Made by a program: the position numbers and the translations under genes. This document shows positions 43,001 to 52,792 of a DNA stretch of 64,000 bases, piece after piece. Origin of the DNA: Allostella vacuolata (lineage in GTDB: Bacteria; Pseudomonadota; Alphaproteobacteria; ATCC43930; Allostellaceae); NCBI GenBank assembly GCA_006739055.1, contig AP019702.1:186001-250000 (forward strand), written 5' to 3'. The notes under the pieces were generated by a model. The model was not told where the DNA came from. It ran no database searches and saw only the letters and a program-made list of their open reading frames with translations. Every line of letters begins with the position of its first letter. Position 1 is the stretch's first letter.

Positions 43001-45235
43001 ATGAGCGCGCTGCGGCGGCTGGTCGAGGGCAGCCCGATCCTGGGCCGCTCCGGCGACGGCCCGGCGGCCAGCCTGCTGCGCGCGGTCGCCCTGGGCACGA
43101 TCATCGTCCCCGCGGTACTCTTCGCGCTGTTCGCGTGGCAGGGCTGGCGCTCCGCCCTGGACGACACCCAGGCCCGGCTGCGGGGCACCGCCGACCTGGT
43201 GCTCGAGCATGCCGTGAAGGTGTTCGAGACCCAGGAGCTGGTCGGTGCCCAGGTGACCGAGATCCTCCGCGGACTCGATGCCACCTCGGCCCGGGCGGAG
43301 GGGGAGTCCCTGCACCTGCGCCTGCGCGCGATCCGGGAGCGTCTCCCCCAGCTCGAGGACATCTGGGTGATCGACGCGACCGGGCGGCCGGTGGTCGCCG
43401 CGGCGGTTGCCGATATCCCGCCCGAACTGCGCGTGAACGACCGCGAGTATTTCCAGACGCATTTCGATCGCCCCGACGGCCGGCCCTATGTCGGGCCGGT
43501 GATCCGCGGCCGGGTGCGCGGCGCGACCTTCTTCCAGGTGACCTGGCGGATCGCCAATGCGGCCGGCTTCGACGGGGTGGTCGTGGTGTCGGTGCGGCCC
43601 AGCTATTTCCATGATTTCTTCGCCCGCATCGGCAACGAGACGGGCTTCACGGCCTCGCTGATTCGCGAGGACGGGTCGATCCTGGCGCGCCACCCGCAGC
43701 CGGACGTCCCGCTGGAGGTGCTGCCACCGTCCGGTCCCTTCTCGGCCGCCACCGGCCGGCAGCCGGAAGGGGGCGAGTTCCGCACGATCTCGTCCTTCGA
43801 CGGGGTGGACCGGATCGTCGTCTACCGCCACCTGCCGCGCTACCCGGTCTATGTCACCGCCGCCGCTGCCCTGGCCGATATCCGCCGCGACTGGATGCTC
43901 GACACCGCCAGCCATCTGGCCTTCGGTGCGCCCGCGACCCTGGCGCTGTTCGTCATCACCCTGATCGCGCTCGCGCGCACCCGCCGCGAAAGCGCGGCGC
44001 TGGCCCAGCTGCGTGCCGAATCGCTGCGCCGCGAGGACACCGAGGCCCAGCTCCGGCAATCGCAGAAGATGGATGCGATCGGCCGCCTGACGGGCGGCGT
44101 GGCGCATGACTTCAACAACCTGCTGACGGTCGTGACCGGAAACCTCGACCTCGTCCTGCGCCGGCTCGGCGATGGCGCGGACCCGCGCGTCCGCCGCGGC
44201 GTCGCCGGTGCGCTGGAGGGGGCCAGGCGGGCGGCGCTCCTGACCCAGCGGCTGCTGGCCTTCGCTCGCCAGCAGCCGCTCGACCCCAAGCCGACCGACG
44301 CCAACCGCCTGGTCGGCGGGATGTCCGACCTGCTGCGCCGGACCCTCGGCGAGCTCGTGGAAGTCGAGACGGTGCTGGCCGGCGGCCTGTGGCCGATCTT
44401 CGTCGACGCCCCGCAGCTGGAGAACGCGCTGCTCAACCTCGCCGTCAACGCCCGCGACGCGATGGCTGACGGGGGCAAGCTGACGATCGAGACCGCCAAC
44501 GCCCATCTCGACGACGCCTACGCCCGGTCCCACGACGAGGTGACGGCCGGCCAGTACGTCATGGTCGCGATCTCGGACACCGGGGCCGGCATGCCGCCCG
44601 ACGTGATCGCCCGGGCCTTCGACCCGTTCTTCACCACCAAGCCGCTCGGCGAGGGCACCGGTCTCGGCCTCAGCCAGGTCTATGGCTTCGTCAAGCAGTC
44701 GGGCGGGCATGTGAAGATCTACTCCGAACCCGGCCAGGGCACGGTCGTGAAGGTCTACCTGCCGCGCTACATCGCTCGCAGCCGTGACGGCGATGCCGAC
44801 GCGGCCGCGTCGGACCAGGCGGCGGCCGGCGGGCGCGAGATGGGACGCGGCCAGACCATCCTGATTGTAGAGGACGACCCCGGCGTGCGCATGGTCAGCG
44901 TCGACTGCCTGACCGACCTCGGCTACCGGGTGCTGGACGCGGGCGACGCGGCCACCGCGCTGCGCCTGCTGGACCAGCACCCGGAGGTGAGCCTGCTCTT
45001 CACCGATGTGGTGCTGCCCCAGGGGCTGAACGGCCGCCAGCTCGCCGATGAGGCGCGGCGGCGGCGGCCCGGCCTGCCCGTGCTCTTCACCACCGGCTAC
45101 ACGCAGAACGCCATCGTCCATAACGGGATGCTCGATCCGGGCGTCGACATGATCGGCAAGCCCTTCACGCTGGCCGAGGTGGCGCGCAAGCTGGCCCAGG
45201 TCACCGCCCGCAGCCGGCCGGGCGGGACGGGCTGA
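43001..45235 (+). CDS. hybrid sensor histidine kinase with receiver domain
   Basis: 744 aa. TM helix 27-47, periplasmic double-Cache-like sensor 50-300, TM 307-326, then a HisKA-type dimerisation helix with phospho-His369 ([14 protein letters not shown]), HATPase_c with N-box ([14 protein letters not shown]), DTGAGM and GTGLGLSQV, and a C-terminal receiver domain with phospho-acceptor Asp669 (LLFTDVVLP). It belongs to the HDFNNLL class of alphaproteobacterial kinases. Cache domains usually bind small organic acids or amino acids. The convergent stand-alone response regulator is a plausible partner. Confidence 0.9.
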   Translation: MSALRRLVEGSPILGRSGDGPAASLLRAVALGTIIVPAVLFALFAWQGWRSALDDTQARLRGTADLVLEHAVKVFETQELVGAQVTEILRGLDATSARAEGESLHLRLRAIRERLPQLEDIWVIDATGRPVVAAAVADIPPELRVNDREYFQTHFDRPDGRPYVGPVIRGRVRGATFFQVTWRIANAAGFDGVVVVSVRPSYFHDFFARIGNETGFTASLIREDGSILARHPQPDVPLEVLPPSGPFSAATGRQPEGGEFRTISSFDGVDRIVVYRHLPRYPVYVTAAAALADIRRDWMLDTASHLAFGAPATLALFVITLIALARTRRESAALAQLRAESLRREDTEAQLRQSQKMDAIGRLTGGVAHDFNNLLTVVTGNLDLVLRRLGDGADPRVRRGVAGALEGARRAALLTQRLLAFARQQPLDPKPTDANRLVGGMSDLLRRTLGELVEVETVLAGGLWPIFVDAPQLENALLNLAVNARDAMADGGKLTIETANAHLDDAYARSHDEVTAGQYVMVAISDTGAGMPPDVIARAFDPFFTTKPLGEGTGLGLSQVYGFVKQSGGHVKIYSEPGQGTVVKVYLPRYIARSRDGDADAAASDQAAAGGREMGRGQTILIVEDDPGVRMVSVDCLTDLGYRVLDAGDAATALRLLDQHPEVSLLFTDVVLPQGLNGRQLADEARRRRPGLPVLFTTGYTQNAIVHNGMLDPGVDMIGKPFTLAEVARKLAQVTARSRPGGTG

Positions 45236-45262
45236 AAGCCGCCGGCGGCCGGCGCCCCGGTG

Positions 45263-45658
45263 TCAGGGGGCGGCCGCAAGCCCCCGGGTGACGCAGCGCG
45301 CCAGGTCGCTTTCGACGAACGGCTTCTGCAGGGTCGGCCGGTCCTGGTGGTCGTCGCGCAGCGTCCCGGCGCCGTAGCCGGTCGAGAAAACGTAGGGGAT
45401 GCCGCGGGCGCGCAGCAGGTCGGCGACCGGATAGGTCTCCGTCCCGCCCAGGTTGACGTCGAGGATGCCGAGGTCGATCTCGGCCGTCCCGGCGGCCTGC
45501 AGCGCCGCGTCGAGGGCGGCCGCCGTCGCCACCACGACACAGCCCATCTCTTCCAGCATGTCCTGCAGGAGCATGGCGATCATTGCCTCGTCCTCCACGA
45601 TCAGGACGCGGACCCCGGCCAGGCCTTCGCTTTCCACGGTCTTCTCTCCCGGCCGCAT
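45263..45658 (-). CDS. single-domain response regulator
   Basis: 131 aa, one receiver domain: acidic pair VEDEAM, phospho-Asp in LGILDVNLGG, Thr in FSTGYGAG and Lys in LQKPF. There is no output domain, so it probably acts in a phosphorelay or by protein contact. ATG 45658 is preferred; TTG 45707-45709 would add 17 residues. Convergent with the hybrid kinase, 27 bp between stops. Confidence 0.87.
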   Translation of the reverse strand: MRPGEKTVESEGLAGVRVLIVEDEAMIAMLLQDMLEEMGCVVVATAAALDAALQAAGTAEIDLGILDVNLGGTETYPVADLLRARGIPYVFSTGYGAGTLRDDHQDRPTLQKPFVESDLARCVTRGLAAAP

Positions 45659-45835
45659 GGCTGTCGGCGGCGCGCGCGCATCATCCTCCGGCGGCCGTCC
45701 ACCTGACAACGGGATTGCGACGCATTCCGCGACATTGCCGTCCGCAAGGCGCCGGCCCCGCTGCTACCATGGTCCCGGCCGGCCACGGCGGAACGCCGCC
45801 GCGAGCGACCGGCGCCAGAAAAGGGGACAGGTCGC

Positions 45836-46600
45836 ATGGAAGGATTCGCTCGCTATCCGAGCCTGCGGGACCGCGCGGTGTTCGTGAGCGGTGGCGCGTC
45901 GGGCATCGGGGCGTCCCTCGTCGAGCATTTCGTGGCCCAGGGCGCCCGGGTCGCGTTCGTCGACATCGACGAGACGGCGGCGGCAAGCCTGCTGGCGCGC
46001 CTGGACGGGACGGGGCCGGCGCCGCTGTTCATCCCCTGCGATCTGCGCGACATCGCCGCCCTGCGCGATGCCTGCCGCCGGGCGGGCGAGGCGATCGGCC
46101 CGATCCGCGCCGTGGTCAACAACGCCGCGCGCGACGACCGCCACACGATCGAGGAGGTGACGCCCGAGTTCTGGGACGAGCGGATGGCGACCAACCTGCG
46201 CCACCAGTTCTTCGTCTCCCAGGCGCTTGCCCCGGCGATGGCCGAGGCGGGCGGCGGGGCGATCGTCAACTTCGGCTCCATCAGCTGGATGGGCATGACG
46301 CCCCATATCCCCGTCTACCTGACGGCCAAGGCGGCGGTGCAGGGGCTGACCCGGGCGCTCGCCCGCGACCTGGGCGAGAAGAAGATCCGGGTCAACACCG
46401 TCGTCCCCGGCTGGGTCATGACCGAGCGCCAGGTCAGCATGTGGCTGACGCCGGAGGCGGAGGCGCGGCTGATGAGCCTGCAATGCCTGAAGGAGAAGGT
46501 CTATCCGCCCGACCTCGCCCGCATGGTGCTGTGGCTGACCGCCGACGACAGCCGCATGGTCTCGGCCCAGACCTTCATCGTCGACGGCGGCCGGATCTAG
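45836..46600 (+). CDS. short-chain dehydrogenase/reductase
   Basis: 254 aa classical SDR: cofactor motif SGGASGIG (about 18-25), NNAA, catalytic Ser in NFGSISWMG and YLTAK with catalytic Tyr and Lys, then VPGWVMTERQ. Resembles D-xylose/L-rhamnose/galactose 1-dehydrogenase-like SDRs, but substrate is uncertain. Starts the rightward group leading into the allantoinase and ABC transporter; the next gene begins 14 bp after its stop. Confidence 0.85.
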   Translation: MEGFARYPSLRDRAVFVSGGASGIGASLVEHFVAQGARVAFVDIDETAAASLLARLDGTGPAPLFIPCDLRDIAALRDACRRAGEAIGPIRAVVNNAARDDRHTIEEVTPEFWDERMATNLRHQFFVSQALAPAMAEAGGGAIVNFGSISWMGMTPHIPVYLTAKAAVQGLTRALARDLGEKKIRVNTVVPGWVMTERQVSMWLTPEAEARLMSLQCLKEKVYPPDLARMVLWLTADDSRMVSAQTFIVDGGRI

Positions 46601-46614
46601 GGGGGGGCCGTACC

Positions 46615-47529
46615 ATGGATGCCGGCTACCCCCGCGACCTCGTCGGCTACGGCCGCAACCCACCCGACCCGCGCTGGCCGGGCGGGGCGCGGATCGCGCT
46701 GCAGTTCGTCATCAACTACGAGGAGGGCGGCGAGAACAACCTGCTCCACGGCGATGCCCAGTCCGAGGCCTTCCTGTCGGAGATCGTCGGCGCCGCCCCC
46801 TGGCCGGGCGAGCGGCACTGGAACATGGAATCGATCTACGAATACGGGTCGCGGGCCGGCTTCTGGCGCCTGTGGCGGCTGTTCACCGGGCGCGCCGTGC
46901 CGGTCACCGTCTATGGCGTCGCCACCGCCATGATGCGCGGTCGCGAGCAGGTGGCGGCGATGCGCGAGGCCGGGTGGGAGATCGCCAGCCACGGGCTGAA
47001 ATGGATCGAGTACAAGGATTTCAGCCTGGAGGCGGAGCGCGCCCACATGCAGGACGCGATCCGCATCCACACCGAGGTGGCGGGGGAGCGGCCGCTCGGC
47101 TGGTACACCGGCCGCTGCTCGATGCGCACCCGCGACCTGGTGATGGAGGAGGGCGGGTTCCTCTACTCGTCGGACAGCTACGCCGACGACCTGCCCTACT
47201 GGGTCGAGGGGCCGAAGGGGCCGCACCTGGTGGTGCCCTACACGCTCGACGCCAACGACATGCGCTTCGCCAGCGCCCAGGGCTTCAACTCCGGCGACCA
47301 GTTCTTCGCCTATCTCAAGGACAGCTTCGACGTGCTCTATGCCGAGGGCGAGTCGGCACCGAAGATGATGTCGGTCGGCCTGCATTGCCGGCTGGCCGGC
47401 CGTCCGGGCCGCGCGGCGGCGCTGGCCCGCTTCCTCGACTATGCCGGACGCCATGCCGGGGTCTGGTTCTGCCGCCGGGTCGACATCGCCCGCCACTGGA
47501 TGGCCGAGCATCCCTGCAACCGGGAGTGA
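46615..47529 (+). CDS. puuE: PuuE-type allantoinase (polysaccharide deacetylase fold)
   Basis: 304 aa. The opening GYGRNPPDPRWPGGARIALQ and NYEEGGENNLLHGD, followed by ESIYEYGSRAGFWRLWRLF, are diagnostic of PuuE, a metal-independent-looking NodB-fold allantoinase that opens allantoin to allantoate in purine catabolism. GWYTGRCSMRTRDLV and the YSSDSYADDLPYW strand are conserved. The neighbouring hydantoin/allantoin racemase and uptake genes support a ureide role. Confidence 0.85.
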   Translation: MDAGYPRDLVGYGRNPPDPRWPGGARIALQFVINYEEGGENNLLHGDAQSEAFLSEIVGAAPWPGERHWNMESIYEYGSRAGFWRLWRLFTGRAVPVTVYGVATAMMRGREQVAAMREAGWEIASHGLKWIEYKDFSLEAERAHMQDAIRIHTEVAGERPLGWYTGRCSMRTRDLVMEEGGFLYSSDSYADDLPYWVEGPKGPHLVVPYTLDANDMRFASAQGFNSGDQFFAYLKDSFDVLYAEGESAPKMMSVGLHCRLAGRPGRAAALARFLDYAGRHAGVWFCRRVDIARHWMAEHPCNRE

Positions 47530-47583
47530 CCATTTCGTGACGGATGGCATGCCCTCTGCATAGAATTGAGGCAGGGGGTGGGC

Positions 47584-48576
47584 ATGCAGGGTGTCGCGGT
47601 CGAACTGATCCGGGTGACGAAGCGCTACGGCGCGGTGACGGCGGTCGACGCCATCGACCTGCGCATCCCGGCCGGCAGCTATTGCTGCCTGCTCGGGCCG
47701 TCCGGCTGCGGCAAGACCTCGACCCTGCGCATGATCGCCGGCCACGAGGCGATCGACGACGGCGATGTCCGGCTGGGCGACACCGTCGTCACCCACATGC
47801 CGCCGGCCCGCCGCGGCACCGCGATGATGTTCCAGTCCTATGCGCTCTTCCCGCACCTTTCGGTGGTCGACAACGTCGCCTTCAGCCTGAAGATGAAGGG
47901 CGTCGCCCGCGACGCGCGCCGGGCCAGGGCGATGGAGTTCCTGCTCCTGGTCGCCATGGAGAAGTACGCCGAGCGCCTGCCGGCCCAGCTCTCGGGCGGG
48001 CAGCAGCAGCGCGTGGCCCTCGCCCGCGCGCTGGTCACCGAGCCGCAGGTGCTGCTGCTGGACGAGCCGCTGTCGGCCCTCGATCCCTTCCTGCGCGGCC
48101 GGGTGCGGGCGGAGCTGAAGCGCCTGCAGCGCGAGCTCGGCATCAGCTTCATCCATGTCACCCACAGCCAGGACGAGGCGATGGCGCTGGCCGATCTGGT
48201 GGTGGTGATGAACGCCGGCCGCATCGAGCAGGCCGACACGCCGCGGGCGGTCTTCGACGCCCCCCGGTCGGAGTTCGTCGCCCGCTTCATCGGCGGCCAC
48301 AACATCGTCGTGACGGCGGCGGGCAAGGCGGCGGTCCGCTGCGACCGGCTGGCGGTAGCGCGCGGCGACGAGATGCCGGCGGACGGGCTCGGCCTCGCCG
48401 CGACCGTGCAGGCGGTCGAGTACCAGGGCAGCTCGGTGGTGCTGTCCTTGCAGGAGGAGCGCCATGCGGACCTGGCCGCGGTGATGGACGACGCGATCTT
48501 CTTCGCCGACCCGTTGCAGCCGGGCGACCGCGTGACCGTGCGCTGGCGCCCCGGCGACGCGCACCGCCTGGACTAG
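47584..48576 (+). CDS. ABC transporter ATP-binding protein (PotA-like)
   Basis: 330 aa. Walker A GPSGCGKTS, Q-loop MFQSYALFPHLSV, signature LSGGQQQRVALARAL, Walker B LLLDEPLSALD, switch His in HVTHSQDEAM, and a C-terminal TOBE domain (about 250-325). The polyamine/Fe/opine subfamily. The ATG at 47584 has GGGGTG upstream; TTG 47566 is an alternative. Energises the permeases at 49954-51724. Confidence 0.9.
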   Translation: MQGVAVELIRVTKRYGAVTAVDAIDLRIPAGSYCCLLGPSGCGKTSTLRMIAGHEAIDDGDVRLGDTVVTHMPPARRGTAMMFQSYALFPHLSVVDNVAFSLKMKGVARDARRARAMEFLLLVAMEKYAERLPAQLSGGQQQRVALARALVTEPQVLLLDEPLSALDPFLRGRVRAELKRLQRELGISFIHVTHSQDEAMALADLVVVMNAGRIEQADTPRAVFDAPRSEFVARFIGGHNIVVTAAGKAAVRCDRLAVARGDEMPADGLGLAATVQAVEYQGSSVVLSLQEERHADLAAVMDDAIFFADPLQPGDRVTVRWRPGDAHRLD

Positions 48577-48614
48577 GACCCAAGGACCTCGACCGGAAGA
48601 AGGGGAAGCGGACC

Positions 48615-49883
48615 ATGAGCAAGACACGAACGACGATCTCTCGCCGCGGCCTGCTGAAGGGGGCCGCGGCCACCGCCGGGGTCGGCGCCATCACCGGCTT
48701 CCCGGCCATCGTCTCGGCCGAGCCGGTGACGCTGCGCTACCTCGGCACGGCCGTGAACCAGTCGCGCGAGATCGCCGAGAAGGTGAAGCAGGACCTCGGC
48801 ATCATCATCGAGTACGTCCCGGTCACCACCGACGACGTCACCAAGCGGGTCATCACCCAGCCGAACTCGTTCGACATCGTCGACACCGAGTATTTCTCGC
48901 TGAAGAAGCTGGTGCCGTCGGGCAACCTGCTCGGCATGGACGCCAAGCGGATCAAGCTTGCCGACAAGATCACCCCCGTCTTCACCAAGGGCGAGATCGC
49001 CGGCAAGAAGATCGGCGACCAGGGCACCGCGCCCAAGAAGGTCTTCTACCTCGAGGGCCAGACCTCGAAGAAGTTCGCGAGCCAGCCGACGCAGTGGATC
49101 ACGCTGATCCCCACCGTCTACAACGCCGACACGCTCGGCATCCGCCCCGACCTGATCAAGCGCCCGATCGAGAGCTGGAAGGAGCTGCTGAACCCGGAGT
49201 TCAAGGGCAAGGCCTCGATCCTCAACATCCCGTCGATCGGCATCATGGACGCGGCCATGGTCATCGAAGCCTCCGGCATCCACAAGTATGCCGACAAGGG
49301 CAACATGACGAAGGCCGAGATCGACCTCACCATGAAGACCATGATCGAGGCGAAGAAGGCCGGCCAGTTCCGCGCCTTCTGGAAGGACTTCAACGAGAGC
49401 GTCAACCTGATGGCCTCGGGCGAGACGGTGATCCAGTCGATGTGGTCGCCGGCCGTCACCAAGGTCCGCTCGATGGGGGTCGCCTGCACCTACCAGCCGC
49501 TCAAGGAAGGCTATCGCGCCTGGGCCGCCGGCTTCGCCCTGCCCAAGACCCTGAAGGGCAGGAAGCTCGACGCCTCGTACGAGTTCATCAACTGGTTCCT
49601 GTCCGGCTGGGCCGGCGCCTTCCTCAACCGCCAGGGCTATTATTCCGCGGTGCTGGAGACGGCGAAGGCCAACATGGAGCCCTACGAGTGGGCCTACTGG
49701 ATGGAAGGCAAGGCGGCCGAGAAGGACATCAAGGCGCCGGACGGCACCGTCCTGGAGAAGGCGGGCGCGATGCGCGACGGCGGTTCCTACGAGGCGCGCA
49801 TGGGCGGCGTCGCCTGCTGGAACGCGATCATGGACGAGAACGAGTACATGGTCCGCAAGTGGAACGAGTTCATCGCCGCCTGA
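48615..49883 (+). CDS. ABC transporter substrate-binding protein, Tat-exported
   Basis: 422 aa periplasmic binding protein of the polyamine/2-aminoethylphosphonate (PotD-like) class. The N-terminus carries a twin-arginine signal (ISRRGLLKGAAATAG) rather than a normal Sec signal, so it is exported folded. The body has the bilobal pattern, including ELLNPEFKGKASILNIPSIG and VNLMASGETVIQSMW. Ligand probably a ureide, purine derivative or amine; this is inferred from context. Confidence 0.88.
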   Translation: MSKTRTTISRRGLLKGAAATAGVGAITGFPAIVSAEPVTLRYLGTAVNQSREIAEKVKQDLGIIIEYVPVTTDDVTKRVITQPNSFDIVDTEYFSLKKLVPSGNLLGMDAKRIKLADKITPVFTKGEIAGKKIGDQGTAPKKVFYLEGQTSKKFASQPTQWITLIPTVYNADTLGIRPDLIKRPIESWKELLNPEFKGKASILNIPSIGIMDAAMVIEASGIHKYADKGNMTKAEIDLTMKTMIEAKKAGQFRAFWKDFNESVNLMASGETVIQSMWSPAVTKVRSMGVACTYQPLKEGYRAWAAGFALPKTLKGRKLDASYEFINWFLSGWAGAFLNRQGYYSAVLETAKANMEPYEWAYWMEGKAAEKDIKAPDGTVLEKAGAMRDGGSYEARMGGVACWNAIMDENEYMVRKWNEFIAA

Positions 49884-49898
49884 TCGGGATCGGGCGCG

Positions 49899-49924
49899 GC
49901 GGGCGGGGGCCATCCCCCGCCCGC
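49899..49924 (+). promoter_or_regulatory. strong intra-operon hairpin after the binding-protein gene
   Basis: An 11-bp perfect stem (GCGGGCGGGGG / CCCCCGCCCGC) with loop CCAT, 16 bp after the stop of the binding-protein gene and 30 bp before the permease start. Such structures commonly protect binding-protein mRNA and partly terminate, setting a high binding-protein to permease ratio. Confidence 0.55.
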
Positions 49925-49953
49925 TGTCCGCCCGTGGCCGGGGACCGTCATCG

Positions 49954-50835
49954 ATGAGCCGGGTCGCTTCCAGCCGGGCCGCCCTGTGGCAGGCGGCACC
50001 GCTCGTCGTGCTGCTGGCGGTGTTCTTCGTCCTGCCGCTGGTGCTGGTCGTCGTGGTCAGCGTCTGGGACTACAACGACTACGCCATCCTGCCGGACGTG
50101 ACGCCGCGCAACTATCGCGACGTGTTCGAGGGCTGCCTGGTCGCCCTGCCCGAGCTGTGCGTGACCTTCAAGACCTACCTGTCGACGCTGAAGTTCTGCC
50201 TCATGGTGTGGCTGTCGACCCTGCTGATCGGCTTCACCGTCGCCTATTTCCTGGCCTTCCACGTCCGCTCGCTCGGCTGGCAGGTGGTGCTGTTCCTGGT
50301 CTGCACCATCCCGTTCTGGACCTCGAACGTCATCCGAATGATCTCGTGGATCCCGCTGCTCGGCCGCAACGGCGTCATCAACCAGTGGCTCCAGCAGGCC
50401 GGTATCACCGACGCGCCGCTGGAATGGCTGCTCTTCTCGGACTTCTCGGTCCTGCTCGCCTTCGTCCACCTCTACACCATGTTCATGATCGTCCCGATCT
50501 TCAACTCGATGACCCGGATCGACCGCTCGCTGCTGGAGGCCGCCTACGATGCCGGCGCGTCCGGCTGGCAGACCCTGTGGAACGTGGTCATCCCGCTCTG
50601 CAAGCCCGGCATCGTCATCGGCTCGATCTTCGTCGTCACCATCGTCATGGGCGACTTCGTGACGATCGGCGTGATGGGCGGGCAGCAGATCGCCTCGATC
50701 GGCAAGATCATCAGCGTGCAGATGAGCTACCTGCAGTTCCCGCTGGCGGCCGCCAACGCGGTCATCCTGCTGGCGGTGGTGATGATGATCATCTGGGCCA
50801 TGACGCGGGCCGTCGACATCCGGCGGGAGCTGTAG
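49954..50835 (+). CDS. ABC transporter permease (PotB-like)
   Basis: 293 aa with six predicted helices and the EAA loop EAAYDAGASGWQTLWNVVIP (about 190-209), the contact point for the ATPase. Belongs to the spermidine/putrescine-type permeases. The next permease begins 5 bp after its stop. Confidence 0.9.
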   Translation: MSRVASSRAALWQAAPLVVLLAVFFVLPLVLVVVVSVWDYNDYAILPDVTPRNYRDVFEGCLVALPELCVTFKTYLSTLKFCLMVWLSTLLIGFTVAYFLAFHVRSLGWQVVLFLVCTIPFWTSNVIRMISWIPLLGRNGVINQWLQQAGITDAPLEWLLFSDFSVLLAFVHLYTMFMIVPIFNSMTRIDRSLLEAAYDAGASGWQTLWNVVIPLCKPGIVIGSIFVVTIVMGDFVTIGVMGGQQIASIGKIISVQMSYLQFPLAAANAVILLAVVMMIIWAMTRAVDIRREL

Positions 50836-50839
50836 CGCG

Positions 50840-51724
50840 ATGCGCCGACCCCCCGCCTTCTGGCTCCTCGCCGGGTTCTTCGCCCTCTTCGTGCTGTTCC
50901 TCTACGGGCCGGTCATCACCATCGTCGTGCTGTCGTTCCAGGGGCCGTCGGGCGGCCTCACCTTCCCGATGCAGGGCCTGTCGCTGCACTGGTTCGGCCG
51001 GCTGTGGGAAGGGGTGGGGGTGGTCGACATCTGGGCCGCCTTCGGCCGCTCCTTCCGCCTCGGCATCGTCGTCATGGTGCTGACGGTGCTGGTGTCGCTG
51101 GCGGCGGGCTATGCCTTCCGCCGCCGCTTCCCGGGCTCGGGCCTCGTCTTCTATGCCGCGGTCGCCAGCCTGATCGTGCCCTCGATCGTCGTCTCGCTCG
51201 GCATCGCCGTCATGTTCCGGCTGCTCGACCTGGGCGTCGCCTCGGTCGGCGAATGGCTCGGCATCGAGTGGTTCGCCGACAGCTTCACCACCACGGCCGG
51301 CATCTACACCTCCGGCCTCGGCGCCCACCTGACCTGGACCCTGCCGTTCGGGCTGCTGATCATGTTCGCCGTCTTCAACCGCTTCGACGGCCGCTTCGAG
51401 GAGGCCGCCCGCGACCTCGGCGCCACCCCGTGGCAGACCTTCCGCCATGTCGTGCTGCCGATCGTGGCGCCGTCGCTGATCGGCATCGGCCTCTTCGGCT
51501 TCACGCTGTCCTGGGACGAGGCGGCGCGCAGCAGCCAGGCGCTGGGCGGCGACCAGAACACCCTGCCACTGGAGCTGACCGGCCTCACCACCACCGTCAC
51601 CAACCCCGAGATCTATGCGCTGGGCAGCCTGACCACCGGCGTCTCCTTCGCCGTCATCCTGTCGGCGCTCCTGACCATCCGGGCCCTGCGCAACCGTGCC
51701 GCCGCCCTGCGCGCCAAGGAGTGA
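50840..51724 (+). CDS. ABC transporter permease (PotC-like)
   Basis: 294 aa with six predicted helices and the EAA loop EEAARDLGATPWQTFRHVVLP. Second half of the PotABCD-type permease pair. It is followed closely by the racemase gene, whose ribosome binding site (AAGGAG) lies in this gene's last codons. Confidence 0.9.
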   Translation: MRRPPAFWLLAGFFALFVLFLYGPVITIVVLSFQGPSGGLTFPMQGLSLHWFGRLWEGVGVVDIWAAFGRSFRLGIVVMVLTVLVSLAAGYAFRRRFPGSGLVFYAAVASLIVPSIVVSLGIAVMFRLLDLGVASVGEWLGIEWFADSFTTTAGIYTSGLGAHLTWTLPFGLLIMFAVFNRFDGRFEEAARDLGATPWQTFRHVVLPIVAPSLIGIGLFGFTLSWDEAARSSQALGGDQNTLPLELTGLTTTVTNPEIYALGSLTTGVSFAVILSALLTIRALRNRAAALRAKE

Positions 51725-51729
51725 GACGG

Positions 51730-52470
51730 GTGGAGATCCTGGTCGTCAATCCCAACACCACCCGATCGATGACGGACAAGATCGGCCGCGCGGCCGAGCG
51801 GGCGGCCGCCCCCGGCACCCGCATCCGCGCCGTCCAGCCGGCGATGGGGCCGGCCTCGATCGAGGGCTTCTACGACGAGGCCTTCTCGGTCCCGGGCCTG
51901 CTGGGAGAGATCGCCCGCGGCGAGGCGGACGGGGTCGCCGGCCACATCATCGCCTGCTTCGACGACACCGGGCTCGATGCCGCGCGCTCGCTGGCGGCGG
52001 CCCCGGTGGTCGGCATCGGCGAGGCGGCGTTCCACCTCGCCGCCCTGCTCGCCCACCGCTTCGCCGTGGTCACCACCCTGTCGCGCTCGATCGCGGCGAT
52101 CGAGGGCAACCTCGCGCGCTACGGCCTGGCGGCGCGCTGCGCCGGCGTGCGCGCGGCCGAGGTGCCGGTGCTGGCGCTGGAGGACCGCGACGCCGGCGCG
52201 GTCGGCCGCATCGCGGCCGAGATCGAGCGGGCCAAGGCCGACGACCGGGCCGACGCCATCGTGCTCGGCTGCGCCGGCATGGCCGACCTGGCGGGCGAGC
52301 TGGCGGCCGCCCACGGCATCCCGGTCATCGACGGGGTCGCGTCCGCCGTCGTCCTGGTCGAGGGGCTGGCCCGCCTCGGCCTGCGCACCGCCAAGTCCGG
52401 CCCCTACGCCCCGCCCTTGCCCAAGCGCTATGACGGCCTGTTCGCGCCCTGGGCGCCGGGGGGCGGGTGA
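51730..52470 (+). CDS. Asp/Glu/hydantoin racemase family protein, allantoin racemase candidate
   Basis: 246 aa cofactor-independent racemase. VVNPNTTRSMTDKIG at the N-terminus and the two catalytic cysteines, in IIACFDDTGLDAARSLA and in LGCAGMADL, are intact. Hydantoin racemase (HyuE) and allantoin racemase (HpxA) share this fold; beside a PuuE allantoinase the latter is attractive. GTG 51730 is preferred, with AAGGAG 8 bp upstream; GTG 51721 is an alternative. Confidence 0.87.
   Translation: MEILVVNPNTTRSMTDKIGRAAERAAAPGTRIRAVQPAMGPASIEGFYDEAFSVPGLLGEIARGEADGVAGHIIACFDDTGLDAARSLAAAPVVGIGEAAFHLAALLAHRFAVVTTLSRSIAAIEGNLARYGLAARCAGVRAAEVPVLALEDRDAGAVGRIAAEIERAKADDRADAIVLGCAGMADLAGELAAAHGIPVIDGVASAVVLVEGLARLGLRTAKSGPYAPPLPKRYDGLFAPWAPGGG
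52191..52232 (+). repeat. donor copy of a 42-bp inverted repeat (inside the intact racemase gene)
   Basis: Encodes AGAVGRIAAEIERA in the intact racemase. The exact reverse complement occurs at 52542-52583 inside the racemase pseudogene, 310 bp away. Weaker similarity extends several bases beyond each end. Confidence 0.95.
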
Positions 52471-52792
52471 TGGCGGCGCCGTGTATCCTGCTGGTCAATC
52501 CGAACACCAGCGCCTCGGTCACCGGGCTGCTGGCGGCCGAGGCCCGCTCGATCTCGGCCGCGATGCGGCCGACCGCGCCGGCGGCGCGGTCTTCGCCGGC
52601 ATCGGCCGCGAGCTGGCCGGGCGCGTCGCCGTGCCGCTGTTCGACGGGGTGGGCTGCGCGGTGGATGCAGCCCTGGCCGCCATCGCCGCCAGGTCGGCGC
52701 ACCCGCAGCCGCGCGATCCGGCCAAGCCCTATCCCGGCCTGCCGGACGGGCTGGCGCGCCTGCTGGCGGGCGGGCTGGCCCACCAGTCGTAG
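52470..52792 (+). pseudogene. decayed second Asp/Glu/hydantoin racemase gene
   Basis: Starts at ATG 52470 overlapping the intact racemase stop (TGATG) and encodes a good family N-terminus (CILLVNPNTSASVTGLLAAEAR). After about 27 codons comes a 42-bp segment in the wrong orientation. The C-terminus of a racemase then resumes in another frame: GIGRELAGRVAVPLFDGVG, then LAAIAARSAHPQPRDPAKP, ending at TAG 52790-52792. About 150 codons of the middle, including both catalytic cysteines, are missing. The stop overlaps the next palindromic element. Confidence 0.8.
52542..52583 (-). repeat. inverted 42-bp copy inside the racemase pseudogene
   Basis: Exact reverse complement of 52191-52232, with no mismatch. 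Read on the minus strand it encodes the same peptide as the intact gene. This points to an inverted template switch between the two adjacent paralogues. Confidence 0.95.
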
